Source: Lentzea californiensis
Lineage (GTDB): Bacteria > Actinomycetota > Actinomycetes > Mycobacteriales > Pseudonocardiaceae
Assembly (NCBI RefSeq): GCF_024648825.1
Contig: NZ_JANBBE010000005.1
Coordinates: 468,706-532,705, forward strand
Length of the DNA stretch: 64,000 nucleotides
Direction: 5' to 3'
The number at the start of each line of letters is the position of its first letter. Positions within the stretch are counted from its first letter, which is position 1. Shown here one piece after another: positions 26,984-36,166 of the stretch. The notes below the pieces were generated by a model. It did no database searches and was not told the origin of the DNA. It saw nothing but the letters and a program-made list of their open reading frames with translations. Both the position numbers and the translations under genes were made by a program.

Positions 26984-27751
26984 GTGGACGTAGTCGGGGT
27001 TGCGGGCAGGGTCGCCTTCGTCACGGGGGCCGCGCGTGGGATCGGGGCCGCCGTGGTGGACGCCCTGGTGGAGGCCGGAGCAACGGTCGCCGCGGTGGAC
27101 GTGGATGCCGATCGGCTGGCCGGGCGGGCGGGGGACCGGGTGGTTCCTTTTGTTTGCGACGTAGGGGATCCGGCCGCGGTGGCAAGGGTCGTGGACGACG
27201 TCGAACGCCGGGTGGGGCCTGTCGGGATCGGCGTGTCGGTCGCCGGCGTGCTGCGGCCGGGCGGGGTGTGCGAGACCTCCGACGAGGACTGGGCCGCGAC
27301 CTTCGCCGTCAACGCCACCGGTGTGTTCACGGTGTTGCGCGAGCTGTCTCGCAGGATGGTTCCGCGCAGGGACGGCGTGCTGGTGACCGTCGGCTCGAAC
27401 GCGTCCGGCGTGCCGCGCAAGGGGATGGCGGCGTACGCGGCGTCGAAGGCCGCTGCCACGATGCTCACCCGGTGTCTCGGGCTGGAGGTCGCGAGCCACG
27501 GCATCCGGTGCAACGTGGTCTCGCCGGGCTCGACGGACACCGACATGCAACGTCTGTTGTGGACGGACGACGCCGCGGCCGCCCAGGTGGTCGCGGGAGA
27601 CCTCGAGGCGTTCCGCGTCGGGATTCCGTTGGGGCGCTTGGCTGATCCGGCCGACATCGCCGGCGCGGTGCTCTTCCTCGCGTCTGACCAGGCACGCCAC
27701 ATCACGATGCAGAACCTCTTCGTCGACGGTGGCGCCACGCTCTGTGCGTGA
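26984..27751 (+). CDS. dhbA: 2,3-dihydro-2,3-dihydroxybenzoate dehydrogenase
   Basis: Last step of 2,3-dihydroxybenzoate (DHB) formation: NAD+-dependent aromatisation of 2,3-dihydro-DHB. A 255-residue classical SDR with TGAARGIG cofactor motif, VNATGVF, GSNASG (catalytic Ser) and YAASK (Tyr/Lys). The TSDEDWAATFAVNATG...MVPRRDG pattern resembles EntA/DhbA rather than FabG, and context with dhbC/E/B confirms the role. GTG 26984 is chosen because GGAGG lies five bases upstream. It sits apart from dhbC by 86 bases that carry their own iron box. Confidence 0.87.
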   Translation: MDVVGVAGRVAFVTGAARGIGAAVVDALVEAGATVAAVDVDADRLAGRAGDRVVPFVCDVGDPAAVARVVDDVERRVGPVGIGVSVAGVLRPGGVCETSDEDWAATFAVNATGVFTVLRELSRRMVPRRDGVLVTVGSNASGVPRKGMAAYAASKAAATMLTRCLGLEVASHGIRCNVVSPGSTDTDMQRLLWTDDAAAAQVVAGDLEAFRVGIPLGRLADPADIAGAVLFLASDQARHITMQNLFVDGGATLCA

Positions 27752-27790
27752 TCTTCGTGACGCTCCACCGGCCCTCTAGGCGCCGGTAAC

Positions 27791-27809
27791 TAAGGTTAGC
27801 CTAGCCAAA
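27791..27809. promoter_or_regulatory. Second iron box, upstream of dhbC
   Basis: TAAGGTTAGCCTAGCCAAA matches about 15 of 19 positions of the DtxR/IdeR consensus and includes the strong half-site GGTTAGCCT. It lies 29 bases before the dhbC GTG and embeds a -10-like TAGCCT (27797-27802). It should give iron-repressed transcription of the long dhbC-to-DAHP synthase unit. Confidence 0.75.
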
Positions 27810-27837
27810 CTAAGACGTCCTCGAAAGGGATCACGCC

Positions 27838-29028
27838 GTGTCCTTACCAATGCTGGCGCGACCGCGGCCGGTGCACCGTGCGGCCGACCTGCTCGCCGCC
27901 TACCTGCCGGGGTCGTTCTACTTCTCGTCGGCACGTGGATCGTTGCTCGCTGACGGCGTGCACGCGGTCGTGGACGCCCAGCACGGCAGCCGCGCGCTCG
28001 CCGCCGCGGAGCTGCTGGACAGGACCACCGGTGTGGAAGAACCCCTGGTGGTCGGCGCGATCGGCTTCCGGCACGACGCCGAGGCGAGTCTTGTCGTGCC
28101 CGCCGTCGTACGTCGTGCGGGTGCGCCCACCGCGGCCGAGCGGCCGGTCACGCCGTTCCTCCGCAGCTGGGACATCACGCCCAGACCCGAGCCTGAGGTC
28201 TATGCCCGCGGGGTGCTCCGCGCGCTCGACCTGATCGGCGAAGGCGCCCTGCGCAAGGTGGTGCTCGCCCGGTGCCTCGAGCTGGAAGCCGACGAGGCGG
28301 TGCCGGTGCCCGCGCTGCTGAGCCGTCTCGTGCACGCCGACCCGGCGGCGCACGCGTTCGCCGTCGACGTGAGCGCGCCCGGTGATCCCGCGCCGCGGAC
28401 GCTCGTCGGCGCGAGTCCGGAACTTCTCGTCACCCGGCGCGGCGACACGGTCACCTCCAACCCGCTCGCCGGTTCCGTTCCCCGTGTCGCCGACGAAGGC
28501 GAGAACCGCCGCCGCGTCGCCGCGCTGCTGAAGTCCGAAAAGGACCGTGCGGAACACGCCTACGTGTCGGCACAGGTCGCCGAGGTGCTCGGCCGTTCCT
28601 GCGTCGAGCTGAACGCGCCCGCCGAACCCGTCGTCATCGGCACGCCGACCATGTGGCACCTGTCGACCACGGTCACGGGCAGGCTGGCCGACCCGGCCGA
28701 TCCGGGCTCCTCGGCGCTGGCGCTGGCCGAGGCGTTGCACCCGACTCCGGCCGTGTGCGGGGTGCCGGTCGACCACGCCCGCGACGCGATCGCCGGCATC
28801 GAGGCGGCCGACCGCGGCTACTACTCCGGTCTCGTCGGCTGGACGGACGCGCGCGGCGACGGCGAATGGGTGGTGACGATCCGCAACGCCGAGGTGTGCG
28901 ACCGGACCGTCCGGCTCTTCGCCGGAGCCGGGATCGTGGCGGGCTCCGACCCGCGGGCCGAGCTCGCCGAGACGTCCGCGAAGTTTCGCACCATGTTGCG
29001 CGCCTTGGGGTTGGAGGACGCGGTATGA
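27838..29028 (+). CDS. dhbC: Isochorismate synthase
   Basis: Converts chorismate to isochorismate, first committed step to DHB. 396 residues with the chorismate-binding signature: [51 protein letters not shown] and [27 protein letters not shown], ending [15 protein letters not shown], as in EntC/DhbC. GTG start with AAAGGGA seven bases before. It begins a string of genes that nearly all overlap by four bases, ending at the DAHP synthase. Confidence 0.9.
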   Translation: MSLPMLARPRPVHRAADLLAAYLPGSFYFSSARGSLLADGVHAVVDAQHGSRALAAAELLDRTTGVEEPLVVGAIGFRHDAEASLVVPAVVRRAGAPTAAERPVTPFLRSWDITPRPEPEVYARGVLRALDLIGEGALRKVVLARCLELEADEAVPVPALLSRLVHADPAAHAFAVDVSAPGDPAPRTLVGASPELLVTRRGDTVTSNPLAGSVPRVADEGENRRRVAALLKSEKDRAEHAYVSAQVAEVLGRSCVELNAPAEPVVIGTPTMWHLSTTVTGRLADPADPGSSALALAEALHPTPAVCGVPVDHARDAIAGIEAADRGYYSGLVGWTDARGDGEWVVTIRNAEVCDRTVRLFAGAGIVAGSDPRAELAETSAKFRTMLRALGLEDAV

Positions 29029-30635
29029 GTGCGTGGCCGGCCGACTTCGCCGCCCGTTACCGGGCGTCCGGGCACTGGCGCGGGCAGACGTTCGGAGCGC
29101 TGCTGACCTCACTGGCGCAGGCCCACGGCGAGCGCACCGCCGTCGTGGGAGAGGGCGCGCGGTGGTCGTTCGCCGAACTGGACGAGCGTGCGCACCGCCT
29201 CGCCGCCGGATTCGCCGCCCTCGGGATCGAGCCGGGGGAGCGGGTCGTCGTGCAGCTGCCGAACGTGCCGGAGTTCCTGTCCGTCGTGTTCGGGCTGTGG
29301 CGCGCGGGCGCGTTGCCGGTGTTCGCGTTGCCCGCGCACCGGAGCAGCGAACTGCGGCACTTCGCCGGGCACAGCGCGGCCGCCGCGATCATCACCGTGG
29401 GAGAACACGAACGCCACGACCACGCGACGATGGTCCGTGCCGTCGCGGACGAGGTGGCCTCGGTGCGAGACGTCCTCGTGGTGGGCTCACCCGAGTTCGA
29501 CCGCCTCGCCGCGACGGCGCCGCGCGAGCTGCCCGACCCCGACCCGTCAGGGGTGGCGTTCCTGCAGCTGTCCGGTGGCAGCACCGGGCTGCCGAAGCTG
29601 ATTCCGCGCACCCACGACGACTACCTCTACAGCGTCCGGGAAAGCGCCCGCATCTGCGGGTTGCGGACGGACAGCGTCTACCTGGCGGCACTGCCGGTCT
29701 CGCACAACTTCCCGCTCAGCTCGCCCGGTGTGCTCGGTGCGTTGCACGCGGGTGCGAAGACCGTGCTGGCGCCCCGTCCCGACGCCGACACCGTGTTCGG
29801 TCTCATCGAGGCAGAGGGCGTCACGATCAGCGGTGTCGTGCCGCCGCTGGCCGCCGCGTGGGTGCAGGCGGCCGCCCGCACCGATCGCGACCTGTCCAGC
29901 CTGGAGGTGCTGCTGGTCGGTGGCGCGAAGTGCGGGCGGGAGCTGGCCGAACGCATCGGACCCGCGCTGGGGTGCCGGTTGCAGCAGGTCTTCGGCATGG
30001 CGGAGGGCCTCGTCTGCTACACGCGCCTGGACGACCCGGACGAGCTCGTCCTGAGCACACAGGGCAGGCCGATCTCGCTGGACGACGAGATCCGCCTGGT
30101 GAACCCGGACGACCCGGCCGCGTCGTCCGCCGACGTGGTGGCGCCCGGCGAGGTCGGTGCGCTGCTGACCCGCGGTCCCTACACGATCCGCGGCTACTAC
30201 AACGCTGACGATCACAACAGGACCGCGTTCACCGAGGACGGCTTCTACCGCACCGGCGACCTGGTCCGGCGCACCGCGACCGGGCACCTCGAGGTCGTCG
30301 GCAGGGCCAAGGAGCAGATCAACCGCGGCGGCGAGAAGGTCGCCGCGGAGGAGGTGGAGAACCACCTCATGGCACATCCCGGTGTGCTCGACGCCGCCGT
30401 GGTGGCCGTGCCCGACCCGTACCTGGGGGAACGCACCTGCGCCTACGTCGTGCCGGCGGAGGGCGCGGCCCCGACCGCGGCCGAGCTGCGCCGGTTCGTC
30501 CGCGAGCGGGGTGTCGCGGCGTTCAAGGTGCCGGACCTGGTCCAGGTGGTGGCCGAGTTCCCGGTGACCGGGGTCGGCAAGACCAGCAAGCGCGAACTGC
30601 GGGCCGCACTGGCGGCCGTCGCCGAGAAGGGGTGA
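29025..30635 (+). CDS. dhbE: 2,3-dihydroxybenzoate-AMP ligase
   Basis: Activates DHB as an acyl-adenylate and loads it on the aryl carrier protein. 536 residues, stand-alone adenylation enzyme: A3 motif [11 protein letters not shown], aryl-acid pocket [19 protein letters not shown] (nearly that of DhbE; the Asn and Ser here contact the dihydroxybenzoate), [25 protein letters not shown], and the catalytic Lys in [13 protein letters not shown] overlaps the dhbC stop. Confidence 0.9.
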   Translation: MSAWPADFAARYRASGHWRGQTFGALLTSLAQAHGERTAVVGEGARWSFAELDERAHRLAAGFAALGIEPGERVVVQLPNVPEFLSVVFGLWRAGALPVFALPAHRSSELRHFAGHSAAAAIITVGEHERHDHATMVRAVADEVASVRDVLVVGSPEFDRLAATAPRELPDPDPSGVAFLQLSGGSTGLPKLIPRTHDDYLYSVRESARICGLRTDSVYLAALPVSHNFPLSSPGVLGALHAGAKTVLAPRPDADTVFGLIEAEGVTISGVVPPLAAAWVQAAARTDRDLSSLEVLLVGGAKCGRELAERIGPALGCRLQQVFGMAEGLVCYTRLDDPDELVLSTQGRPISLDDEIRLVNPDDPAASSADVVAPGEVGALLTRGPYTIRGYYNADDHNRTAFTEDGFYRTGDLVRRTATGHLEVVGRAKEQINRGGEKVAAEEVENHLMAHPGVLDAAVVAVPDPYLGERTCAYVVPAEGAAPTAAELRRFVRERGVAAFKVPDLVQVVAEFPVTGVGKTSKRELRAALAAVAEKG

Positions 30636-30638
30636 ACG

Positions 30639-31307
30639 ATGTCATTGCCCAAGATCAAGCCCTATCCGCTGCCCACAGCGGCTGAGCTGCCGCCCGGCCG
30701 GGTCGCCTGGCGGCCGGAGCCGAGCAGGGCCGCGCTGCTGGTCCACGATGTGCAGCGCTACTTCCTCGCCCCCTACCAGGGCGCGCCGGTGCCGGAGATG
30801 ACCGCCAACATCCGCGCGCTGCTGGACGTGGCACGGGCCGCCGGCGTGCCGGTGTTCTACACCGCGCAACCGGGGCAGCAGGACGCCGCCGACCGCGGCC
30901 TGCTCACCGAGTTCTGGGGAGCCGGCATCGGGGCGGTCATCGACGCCGACCCGAGCGCGGCGGACGTCGTCGACGACCTCGCGCCGCGGCCGGGTGACAC
31001 GGTGCTGGTCAAGTGGCGCTACAGCGCGTTCCAGCGCAGCGACTTCGCCGCACGGCTCGCCGCCGCCGGCCGCGACCAGCTGCTGATCACCGGTGTCTAC
31101 GGGCACATCGGCCTGCAGTCCACCGCGGTGGAGGCGTTCATGCGCGACGTCCGGCCGTTCCTGGTGGCCGACGCCATGGCCGACTTCTCCCGCGAACGGC
31201 ACGACCAGGCCTGCGACTACGTGGCACAGCGCTGCGGGGCCCTCACGACGACCGCCGACGCGCTCGCCGCGCTGTCGAGCCCGATCACCGCCGGAGCAGC
31301 TCGATGA
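30639..31307 (+). CDS. dhbB: Isochorismatase (stand-alone, without carrier domain)
   Basis: Hydrolyses isochorismate to 2,3-dihydro-DHB and pyruvate. The 222 residues correspond to the N-terminal part of EntB/DhbB: IKPYPLPTAAELPPGRVAWRPEPSRAALLVHDVQRYF (catalytic Asp in HDVQ), VLVKWRYSAFQRSDF, LLITGVYGHIGLQSTAVEAFMRDVRPFLVADAMADFS. The usual C-terminal aryl carrier domain is missing and is encoded as a separate overlapping gene immediately downstream (ATGA). Confidence 0.9.
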   Translation: MSLPKIKPYPLPTAAELPPGRVAWRPEPSRAALLVHDVQRYFLAPYQGAPVPEMTANIRALLDVARAAGVPVFYTAQPGQQDAADRGLLTEFWGAGIGAVIDADPSAADVVDDLAPRPGDTVLVKWRYSAFQRSDFAARLAAAGRDQLLITGVYGHIGLQSTAVEAFMRDVRPFLVADAMADFSRERHDQACDYVAQRCGALTTTADALAALSSPITAGAAR

Positions 31308-31534
31308 TCACCGCCGACCAGGTCCGCGCCGACGTCGCCGCTCTGCTCGGCGTCGAACCGGACGGTCTCGACCCCCGGGCCGACCTGCTCGACCTGGGCC
31401 TCGACTCGATGAGGATCATGAGCCTGGTCGAGCGGTGGCGCGCCGCGGGGGTGCCCGGCCTCGAGTTCGCCGATCTCGCCGAGCAGCCGGAGCTGGCCCG
31501 CTGGACCGCCGTCGTCACGGGGAGCTCCTCGTGA
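31304..31534 (+). CDS. Free-standing aryl carrier protein
   Basis: A 76-residue carrier protein with the phosphopantetheine site LGLDSMRIM (Ser35). It carries DHB from DhbE to the NRPS starter condensation domain. It corresponds to the EntB/DhbB C-terminal domain, split off as its own gene. It overlaps the isochorismatase stop by four bases and the next gene's GTG by four. The next gene encodes the siderophore-interacting reductase. Confidence 0.88.
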   Translation: MITADQVRADVAALLGVEPDGLDPRADLLDLGLDSMRIMSLVERWRAAGVPGLEFADLAEQPELARWTAVVTGSSS

Positions 31535-32370
31535 CGCGCGCCGACCAGCGGCACCGGCACCACGAGCGGATCGCCGAGGTGCGCGCGGGCGGCACGCCGG
31601 AGAAGGTCGGCTATCCGATCGGGATCCGCCAGGCCGAGGTCGTCCGGACCACGACGGTGGGCTCGGCGCTCGTGCGCGTGACGCTCGGCGGACCCGGCAC
31701 CGAGGGGTTCGAGGCCCACGCGCCGGACGAGCACGTGAAAGTGATCTTCCCGGAGCCGGACGGCACGCTGCGGCTGCCCGAGCGGGACGGGACGATGCTG
31801 CGCTGGCCGCGCCCGATGCCGACGGCGCGCGAATACACCGTGCGCCGGTACGACCCGGTGTCCGGCGAGCTGGACCTGGACGTGGCGCTGCACGACGGCG
31901 GACTGGGTTCGGCCTGGGCACTGGCCGCGCGGCCGGGGGACCAGGTGCACGTCGCGGGCCCGCCCGGCGGGTTGATCGTGCCGCACGCCTACGACCGCTA
32001 CCTGCTGGCCGGTGACGTCACGGCACTGCCGGCGATCGCCCGCACGCTCGAGGAGCTGCCGCGCGACGCGACCGGCTGGGTCTTCGCCGAAGTCCCCGGC
32101 GCGTCCGCGGAGATCCCGCTGGACGCGCCCGACGGCGTCGAGGTGACGTGGCTGCACGGCGACGGCACGTCCACCGCACTGGCCGACGCGGTGCGCTCGG
32201 TCGAGGTGCCGGACGGCGAACGCCTCTACCTGTGGGTGGCGGGGGAGGCGGGCGCGATCAAGCCGCTGCGCGCCTGGGCCCGCCACGAGCTGCGCCTGCC
32301 GAAGTCCGACCAGGACATCACCGGCTACTGGAAGCGCGGCGTCTCCGCCTACGACGACCACGACCACTGA
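31531..32370 (+). CDS. Siderophore-interacting protein (ViuB/SIP-type ferric reductase)
   Basis: A 279-residue flavin reductase that frees iron from imported ferric siderophore by reduction in the cytoplasm. The FAD-binding motif REYTVRRYDP sits in the N-terminal barrel, preceded by the SIP landmark FEAHAPDEHVKVIFPEPDG; the C-terminal part has LAGDVTALPAIARTLEELPRDATGWVFAEV and YLWVAGEAGAIKPLRAWARHELRLPKSDQDITGYWKRG, the family ending. GTG start overlaps the carrier-protein stop. Confidence 0.9.
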   Translation: MTRADQRHRHHERIAEVRAGGTPEKVGYPIGIRQAEVVRTTTVGSALVRVTLGGPGTEGFEAHAPDEHVKVIFPEPDGTLRLPERDGTMLRWPRPMPTAREYTVRRYDPVSGELDLDVALHDGGLGSAWALAARPGDQVHVAGPPGGLIVPHAYDRYLLAGDVTALPAIARTLEELPRDATGWVFAEVPGASAEIPLDAPDGVEVTWLHGDGTSTALADAVRSVEVPDGERLYLWVAGEAGAIKPLRAWARHELRLPKSDQDITGYWKRGVSAYDDHDH

Positions 32371-32395
32371 CGAACCGACCTCCGAGGAAAGACTG

Positions 32396-33388
32396 ATGAG
32401 AACGATCCGCCTCGCCGCCGCCGCGGCAGCCGCCGCCCTGACACTCACCGCCTGCGGTTCCAGCGGCGCCGAGCCGCCCGCCGCCGAGTCCGCACCCGAG
32501 ACCCGCGTCTTCAAGGCGGACAACGGCGAGATCAAGATTCCCGGCGCGCCCAAGCGCGTCGTGGCCACGGGCTACGCCGTGCCCGCGTTGCTGGAGGCCG
32601 ACGCACCACTGGTCGGCATCTCCACCTGGAAGCGCGGCATCCCGCTGATGACCGACGAGGACCGCAAGTCCTACGAGGAACTGCCGAAGATCGCGGGTGA
32701 GGCGGCGGCGGAGACCAACTACGAGGCCATCGCCCAGGCGGAGCCCGACCTGATCGTGATCGGCGTGCCGAAGCCGGTGCTCGCCGACATCGACGTCAAG
32801 CGGCTGGAGGCCATCGCTCCGGTCGTGGCGATCGGGCCGTCGGTGCCGTCGGCGTGGCGAGAGCTGTCCCGCAACCAGGCCGACGCGGCGGGCGCGCTGA
32901 AGCGGTTCGACGCCGTCCGCGACGAGTACAAGGCGAAGGCGGCCGAGGTCGCCAAGAAGTACGCCGACGTCCTGCCGAAGCTCGAGTTGGGCCACGTCGG
33001 CGCGTACGGCGAGGTCGCGAAGGGCAACTTCCAGCGCGAGTTCAACGGCTCCTGGGGCACCAACGTCGCCCAGGACGCGGGCGCGAACTACTACGGCAAG
33101 GTCAAGGTCAAGGGCGGCGGTGCGAAGGACGTCAGCGAGTACCCGTCCATCGAGGAGCTGACCGCGGCGTTCGCCGAGGCCGACGCCATCAGCTACTCGG
33201 TCGGCCCGGACGGCAAGCCGTCCGCCGGCGTGCAGTACGTCCTGGACTCGCCGCTGTGGAAGGAACTGCCCGCCGTGAAGGCGGGCAAGGCGTTCCCCCT
33301 CCGCTACACCGAGGCCGCGACCTACCAGAGCGCGATGAAGGCCCTGGCGTCCGTCGACGAGGCGTTCGCGCCACTGCTGAAGAAGTGA
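32396..33388 (+). CDS. Ferric siderophore-binding lipoprotein (FepB/FhuD-like)
   Basis: A 330-residue extracellular receptor of the iron-siderophore importer. Signal MRTIRLAAAAA...LTLTAC with lipidated Cys20; then the helical-backbone type III binding fold: IPGAPKRVVATGYAVPALLEADAPLVGIS, NYEAIAQAEPDLIVIGVPK, KRLEAIAPVVAIGPS, and LPAVKAGKAFPLRYTEAATYQSAMKAL. GAGGAAAG precedes the ATG. Its stop overlaps the first permease's GTG. The ligand is probably the catecholate made by this cluster. Confidence 0.9.
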   Translation: MRTIRLAAAAAAAALTLTACGSSGAEPPAAESAPETRVFKADNGEIKIPGAPKRVVATGYAVPALLEADAPLVGISTWKRGIPLMTDEDRKSYEELPKIAGEAAAETNYEAIAQAEPDLIVIGVPKPVLADIDVKRLEAIAPVVAIGPSVPSAWRELSRNQADAAGALKRFDAVRDEYKAKAAEVAKKYADVLPKLELGHVGAYGEVAKGNFQREFNGSWGTNVAQDAGANYYGKVKVKGGGAKDVSEYPSIEELTAAFAEADAISYSVGPDGKPSAGVQYVLDSPLWKELPAVKAGKAFPLRYTEAATYQSAMKALASVDEAFAPLLKK

Positions 33389-34368
33389 CGGGCCGGCGGG
33401 TCGCGCTGCTGAGCGGCGCACTGGTCCTGCTCGTGGTGGTGGCGGTGGTGGGCGTCGGCATCGGCGCACACCACGTCCCGGTCGTGGAGGTAGTCCGGGC
33501 GTTGCTCGACCACAACGGATCTCCCGACCACGTCGTGGTGCGCGACGTCCGTGCACCACGTGCCCTGCTGGCGGTCGGAGCCGGCGCGGCGCTGGCCGTG
33601 GCGGGGGTGCTGATCCAGGTGCTGATGCGCAACCCGCTGGCAGAACCGGGGGTTCTGGGGGTGACGGCGGGTGCCGGGTTCGCGATCACCGCGGGCTCGG
33701 CGCTCGGCCTCGCCGCGTCCCCCGCGGGGGAACTGGGGGCGGCGGTGGCAGGGGCGGTGATCGCCACGCTGCTGGTGTACTCCGTGGGTCGCCGGTCGCC
33801 GCTTCGGCTGGTGCTGACCGGAGTGGCGCTGACCGCCGTGCTCAGCGGCCTGTCGCTGGGACTGCGGTTGCTGTTGCCGGACGTGTTCGACCGCTACCGC
33901 TTCTGGTCGGTCGGCTCGCTGGCCGGACGCGAGCAGGCGCCGAACACCGTGCCGTTGCTGGTGATCGCGGTCGCCGTGGCGTGCGCGCTGCTGCTCGCCC
34001 GGCAGCTCGACGCCGTCGAGCTCGGCGAGACCGTCGCGCAGACGCTCGGCGTGAACGTGCACCGGGTGCGGCTCGCCGCGCTCGTGCTGATCACCGTGCT
34101 GTCCGGCGCGGCGACGGCCATCGCGGGACCGATCCTGTTCGTGGGCCTGATGGTGCCGCACCTGGCGCGGAGGTTCGCGGGCTCGTCGGTGCCGTGGCTG
34201 ACCGCGTTCGCCGCGGTGCTGGGACCGGTGCTGTTGCTCGTGGCCGACATCGGGTCGCGGGTGCTGTTGCCGACCGGTGAGGTGCCGGTCGCGATCGTGA
34301 CGGCGTTCCTCGGCGGGCCGGTGCTGATCTGGGCGGTTCGCCGGCACGGGGCGGTGGCGGCGGCATGA
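33385..34368 (+). CDS. Iron-siderophore ABC permease (FepD/FecC-like)
   Basis: A 327-residue permease with around nine or ten helices, FecCD family: VVVRDVRAPRALLAVGAGAALAVAGVLIQVLMRNPLAEPGVLGVTAGAGFAI is the strongly conserved core, and LFVGLMVPHLARRFAG the ATPase-facing loop. GTG start overlaps the binding-protein gene and the stop overlaps the second permease, ensuring balanced production. Confidence 0.9.
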   Translation: MTGRRVALLSGALVLLVVVAVVGVGIGAHHVPVVEVVRALLDHNGSPDHVVVRDVRAPRALLAVGAGAALAVAGVLIQVLMRNPLAEPGVLGVTAGAGFAITAGSALGLAASPAGELGAAVAGAVIATLLVYSVGRRSPLRLVLTGVALTAVLSGLSLGLRLLLPDVFDRYRFWSVGSLAGREQAPNTVPLLVIAVAVACALLLARQLDAVELGETVAQTLGVNVHRVRLAALVLITVLSGAATAIAGPILFVGLMVPHLARRFAGSSVPWLTAFAAVLGPVLLLVADIGSRVLLPTGEVPVAIVTAFLGGPVLIWAVRRHGAVAAA

Positions 34369-35381
34369 GCGCACTCGTCCTGCGCGGTGGCCCGGTGTCC
34401 GTCCGCGTGGAACGCCGCACGGTCGTGCTCACCGCCGTGCTGCTGACCCTGATCGCGGGCGTCGGTCTGCTCGGACTTAGTTACGGCGCAACGTGGTCCA
34501 GCCCCGCCAAGGTCTTCGACGCGTTGTCCGGCGGCCGGGGCGGGGTCGTGATCCGCGAGTGGCGGCTGCCGCGCGTCGCCGCCGCGTTGCTGTTCGGCGC
34601 GGCGCTCGGGATCGCGGGCGCGATCTTCCAGAACATCACCCGCAACCCCATGGGCAGCCCGGACATCATCGGCCTCGACGCCGGGGCGTACACCGGGGCG
34701 CTCGTCGCGATCACCGTGCTGTCCGGCACCTCCGTGCAGCTCGCCGTGGGCTCCGTCCTCGGCGGCGCGGTCGCGGCGGCGGCGGTCTACCTGTTGTCGC
34801 TGGGCGGCGGCCTGTCCGGGTTGCGGCTGGTCGTCATCGGCATCGCCGTCAACGCGATCCTCATGGCGCTCAACTCGTGGATCGTGCTGAGGGCCGACCT
34901 GGAGGTCGCGATCGCCGCCGTCGGCTGGAGCGCGGGTTCCCTCAACGGCGTCGACTGGTCCGACGTGCGGCTGCCGTTCGGGATCATCGGCCTGCTGCTG
35001 GTCGCGATGGTGGTCCGTTCCCAGGCGCTGCACCAGGACGCGCTCGGCACCGAACTCGCCGTCACCACCGGCGTCGGGGTGGACCGGCTGCGGCTGCAGC
35101 TCGTGGTCATCGGCGTCGGGCTCACCGCCACGGTCACCGCCGTCGCCGGGCCGATCGCGTTCATCGCGCTGGCCGCGCCGCAGATCGGCAGGCGCCTCGC
35201 GAAGGCACCCGGTGTGCCACTGCTGCCCGCCGCGCTCACCGGCGCGTTGTTGTTGCAGGGCGCGGACCTGGTGGCGCAGATGCTGCTCGCGCCCGTGTCC
35301 CTCCCCGTCGGCGTGGTCACCACGGCCATCGGCGGTTGCTACCTCATCTGGCTGCTCACCAAGGAGGTGCGGCGTCCATGA
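34365..35381 (+). CDS. Iron-siderophore ABC permease (FepG-like)
   Basis: A 338-residue FecCD-family partner of the preceding permease: VIREWRLPRVAAALLFGAALGIAGAIFQNITRNPMGSPDIIGLDAGAYTGAL and IGFIALAAPQIGRRLAK-type loop (FIALAAPQIGRRLAKAPGV). The two permeases probably form a heterodimer. ATGA overlaps at both ends. Confidence 0.9.
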   Translation: MSALVLRGGPVSVRVERRTVVLTAVLLTLIAGVGLLGLSYGATWSSPAKVFDALSGGRGGVVIREWRLPRVAAALLFGAALGIAGAIFQNITRNPMGSPDIIGLDAGAYTGALVAITVLSGTSVQLAVGSVLGGAVAAAAVYLLSLGGGLSGLRLVVIGIAVNAILMALNSWIVLRADLEVAIAAVGWSAGSLNGVDWSDVRLPFGIIGLLLVAMVVRSQALHQDALGTELAVTTGVGVDRLRLQLVVIGVGLTATVTAVAGPIAFIALAAPQIGRRLAKAPGVPLLPAALTGALLLQGADLVAQMLLAPVSLPVGVVTTAIGGCYLIWLLTKEVRRP

Positions 35382-36166
35382 CCGCCCGCCTGACTGCCCG
35401 TGAACTGACGCTGCGCTACGGCGACAGGGTCGTGTCCGCGCGCCTCACGCTCGACGTGCCGGACGGCGCGTTCACCGCGATCGTCGGACCCAACGCGTGC
35501 GGCAAGTCCACGCTGCTACGCGCCTTCGTCCGGCTGCTCAAGCCCGCCGATGGGCAGGTGACGCTGGACGACCGCGACGTCACCGCGTACCCGACGAAGG
35601 CACTGGCCCGTTCGCTCGGGTTCCTGCCTCAGGATCCCGTTGCCCCGGAGGACATCCGGGTGCGGCAACTGGTCGCGCGCGGCCGTTTTCCGCACCAGTC
35701 CCTGCTGTCCACCTGGTCCGCCGCCGACGAGGACGCGGTCACCGCGGCCATGGAGGCGGCGGGGGTCGAGGACCTGGCCGACCGGCCCGTGCACCAGCTG
35801 TCCGGCGGGCAGCGGCAACGCACGTGGATCGCCGTCGTCCTCGCCCAGGACACGCCCTACCTGCTGCTGGACGAGCCCACCTCGTTCCTCGACATCACCC
35901 ACCAGTACCAGCTGCTCGAGCTGCTCGGGGGGCTGCGCGACCAGGGCCGCACGGTCATCGCCGTGCTGCACGACATCAACCAGGCGTGCCGCTACGCCGA
36001 CCACCTGGTGGCGATGAAGGAAGGCCGGATCGTCGCCGAGGGAGCCGCCGCCGACATCGTCGACGCCGTGCTGCTCAAGGAGGTCTTCGAGCTGCCGTGC
36101 GTCGTCGTCCCCGATCCCGTCACCGGTACCCCGATGGTGGTACCACTCCCAGGAGCGTCGAGTTGA
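35378..36166 (+). CDS. Iron-siderophore ABC transporter ATPase (FepC-like)
   Basis: A 262-residue ATPase: Walker A GPNACGKST, LGFLPQDPVAPEDIRVRQLVARGRFPHQ (family-typical), signature LSGGQRQRTWIAVVLAQ, Walker B YLLLDEPTSFLDITHQYQLLELL and H-loop IAVLHDINQACRYADHLVAM. It completes a FepBDGC set. Its TGA is overlapped by the NRPS TTG start (TTGA), so the assembly-line enzyme is translationally coupled to the importer. Confidence 0.91.
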   Translation: MTARLTARELTLRYGDRVVSARLTLDVPDGAFTAIVGPNACGKSTLLRAFVRLLKPADGQVTLDDRDVTAYPTKALARSLGFLPQDPVAPEDIRVRQLVARGRFPHQSLLSTWSAADEDAVTAAMEAAGVEDLADRPVHQLSGGQRQRTWIAVVLAQDTPYLLLDEPTSFLDITHQYQLLELLGGLRDQGRTVIAVLHDINQACRYADHLVAMKEGRIVAEGAAADIVDAVLLKEVFELPCVVVPDPVTGTPMVVPLPGASS

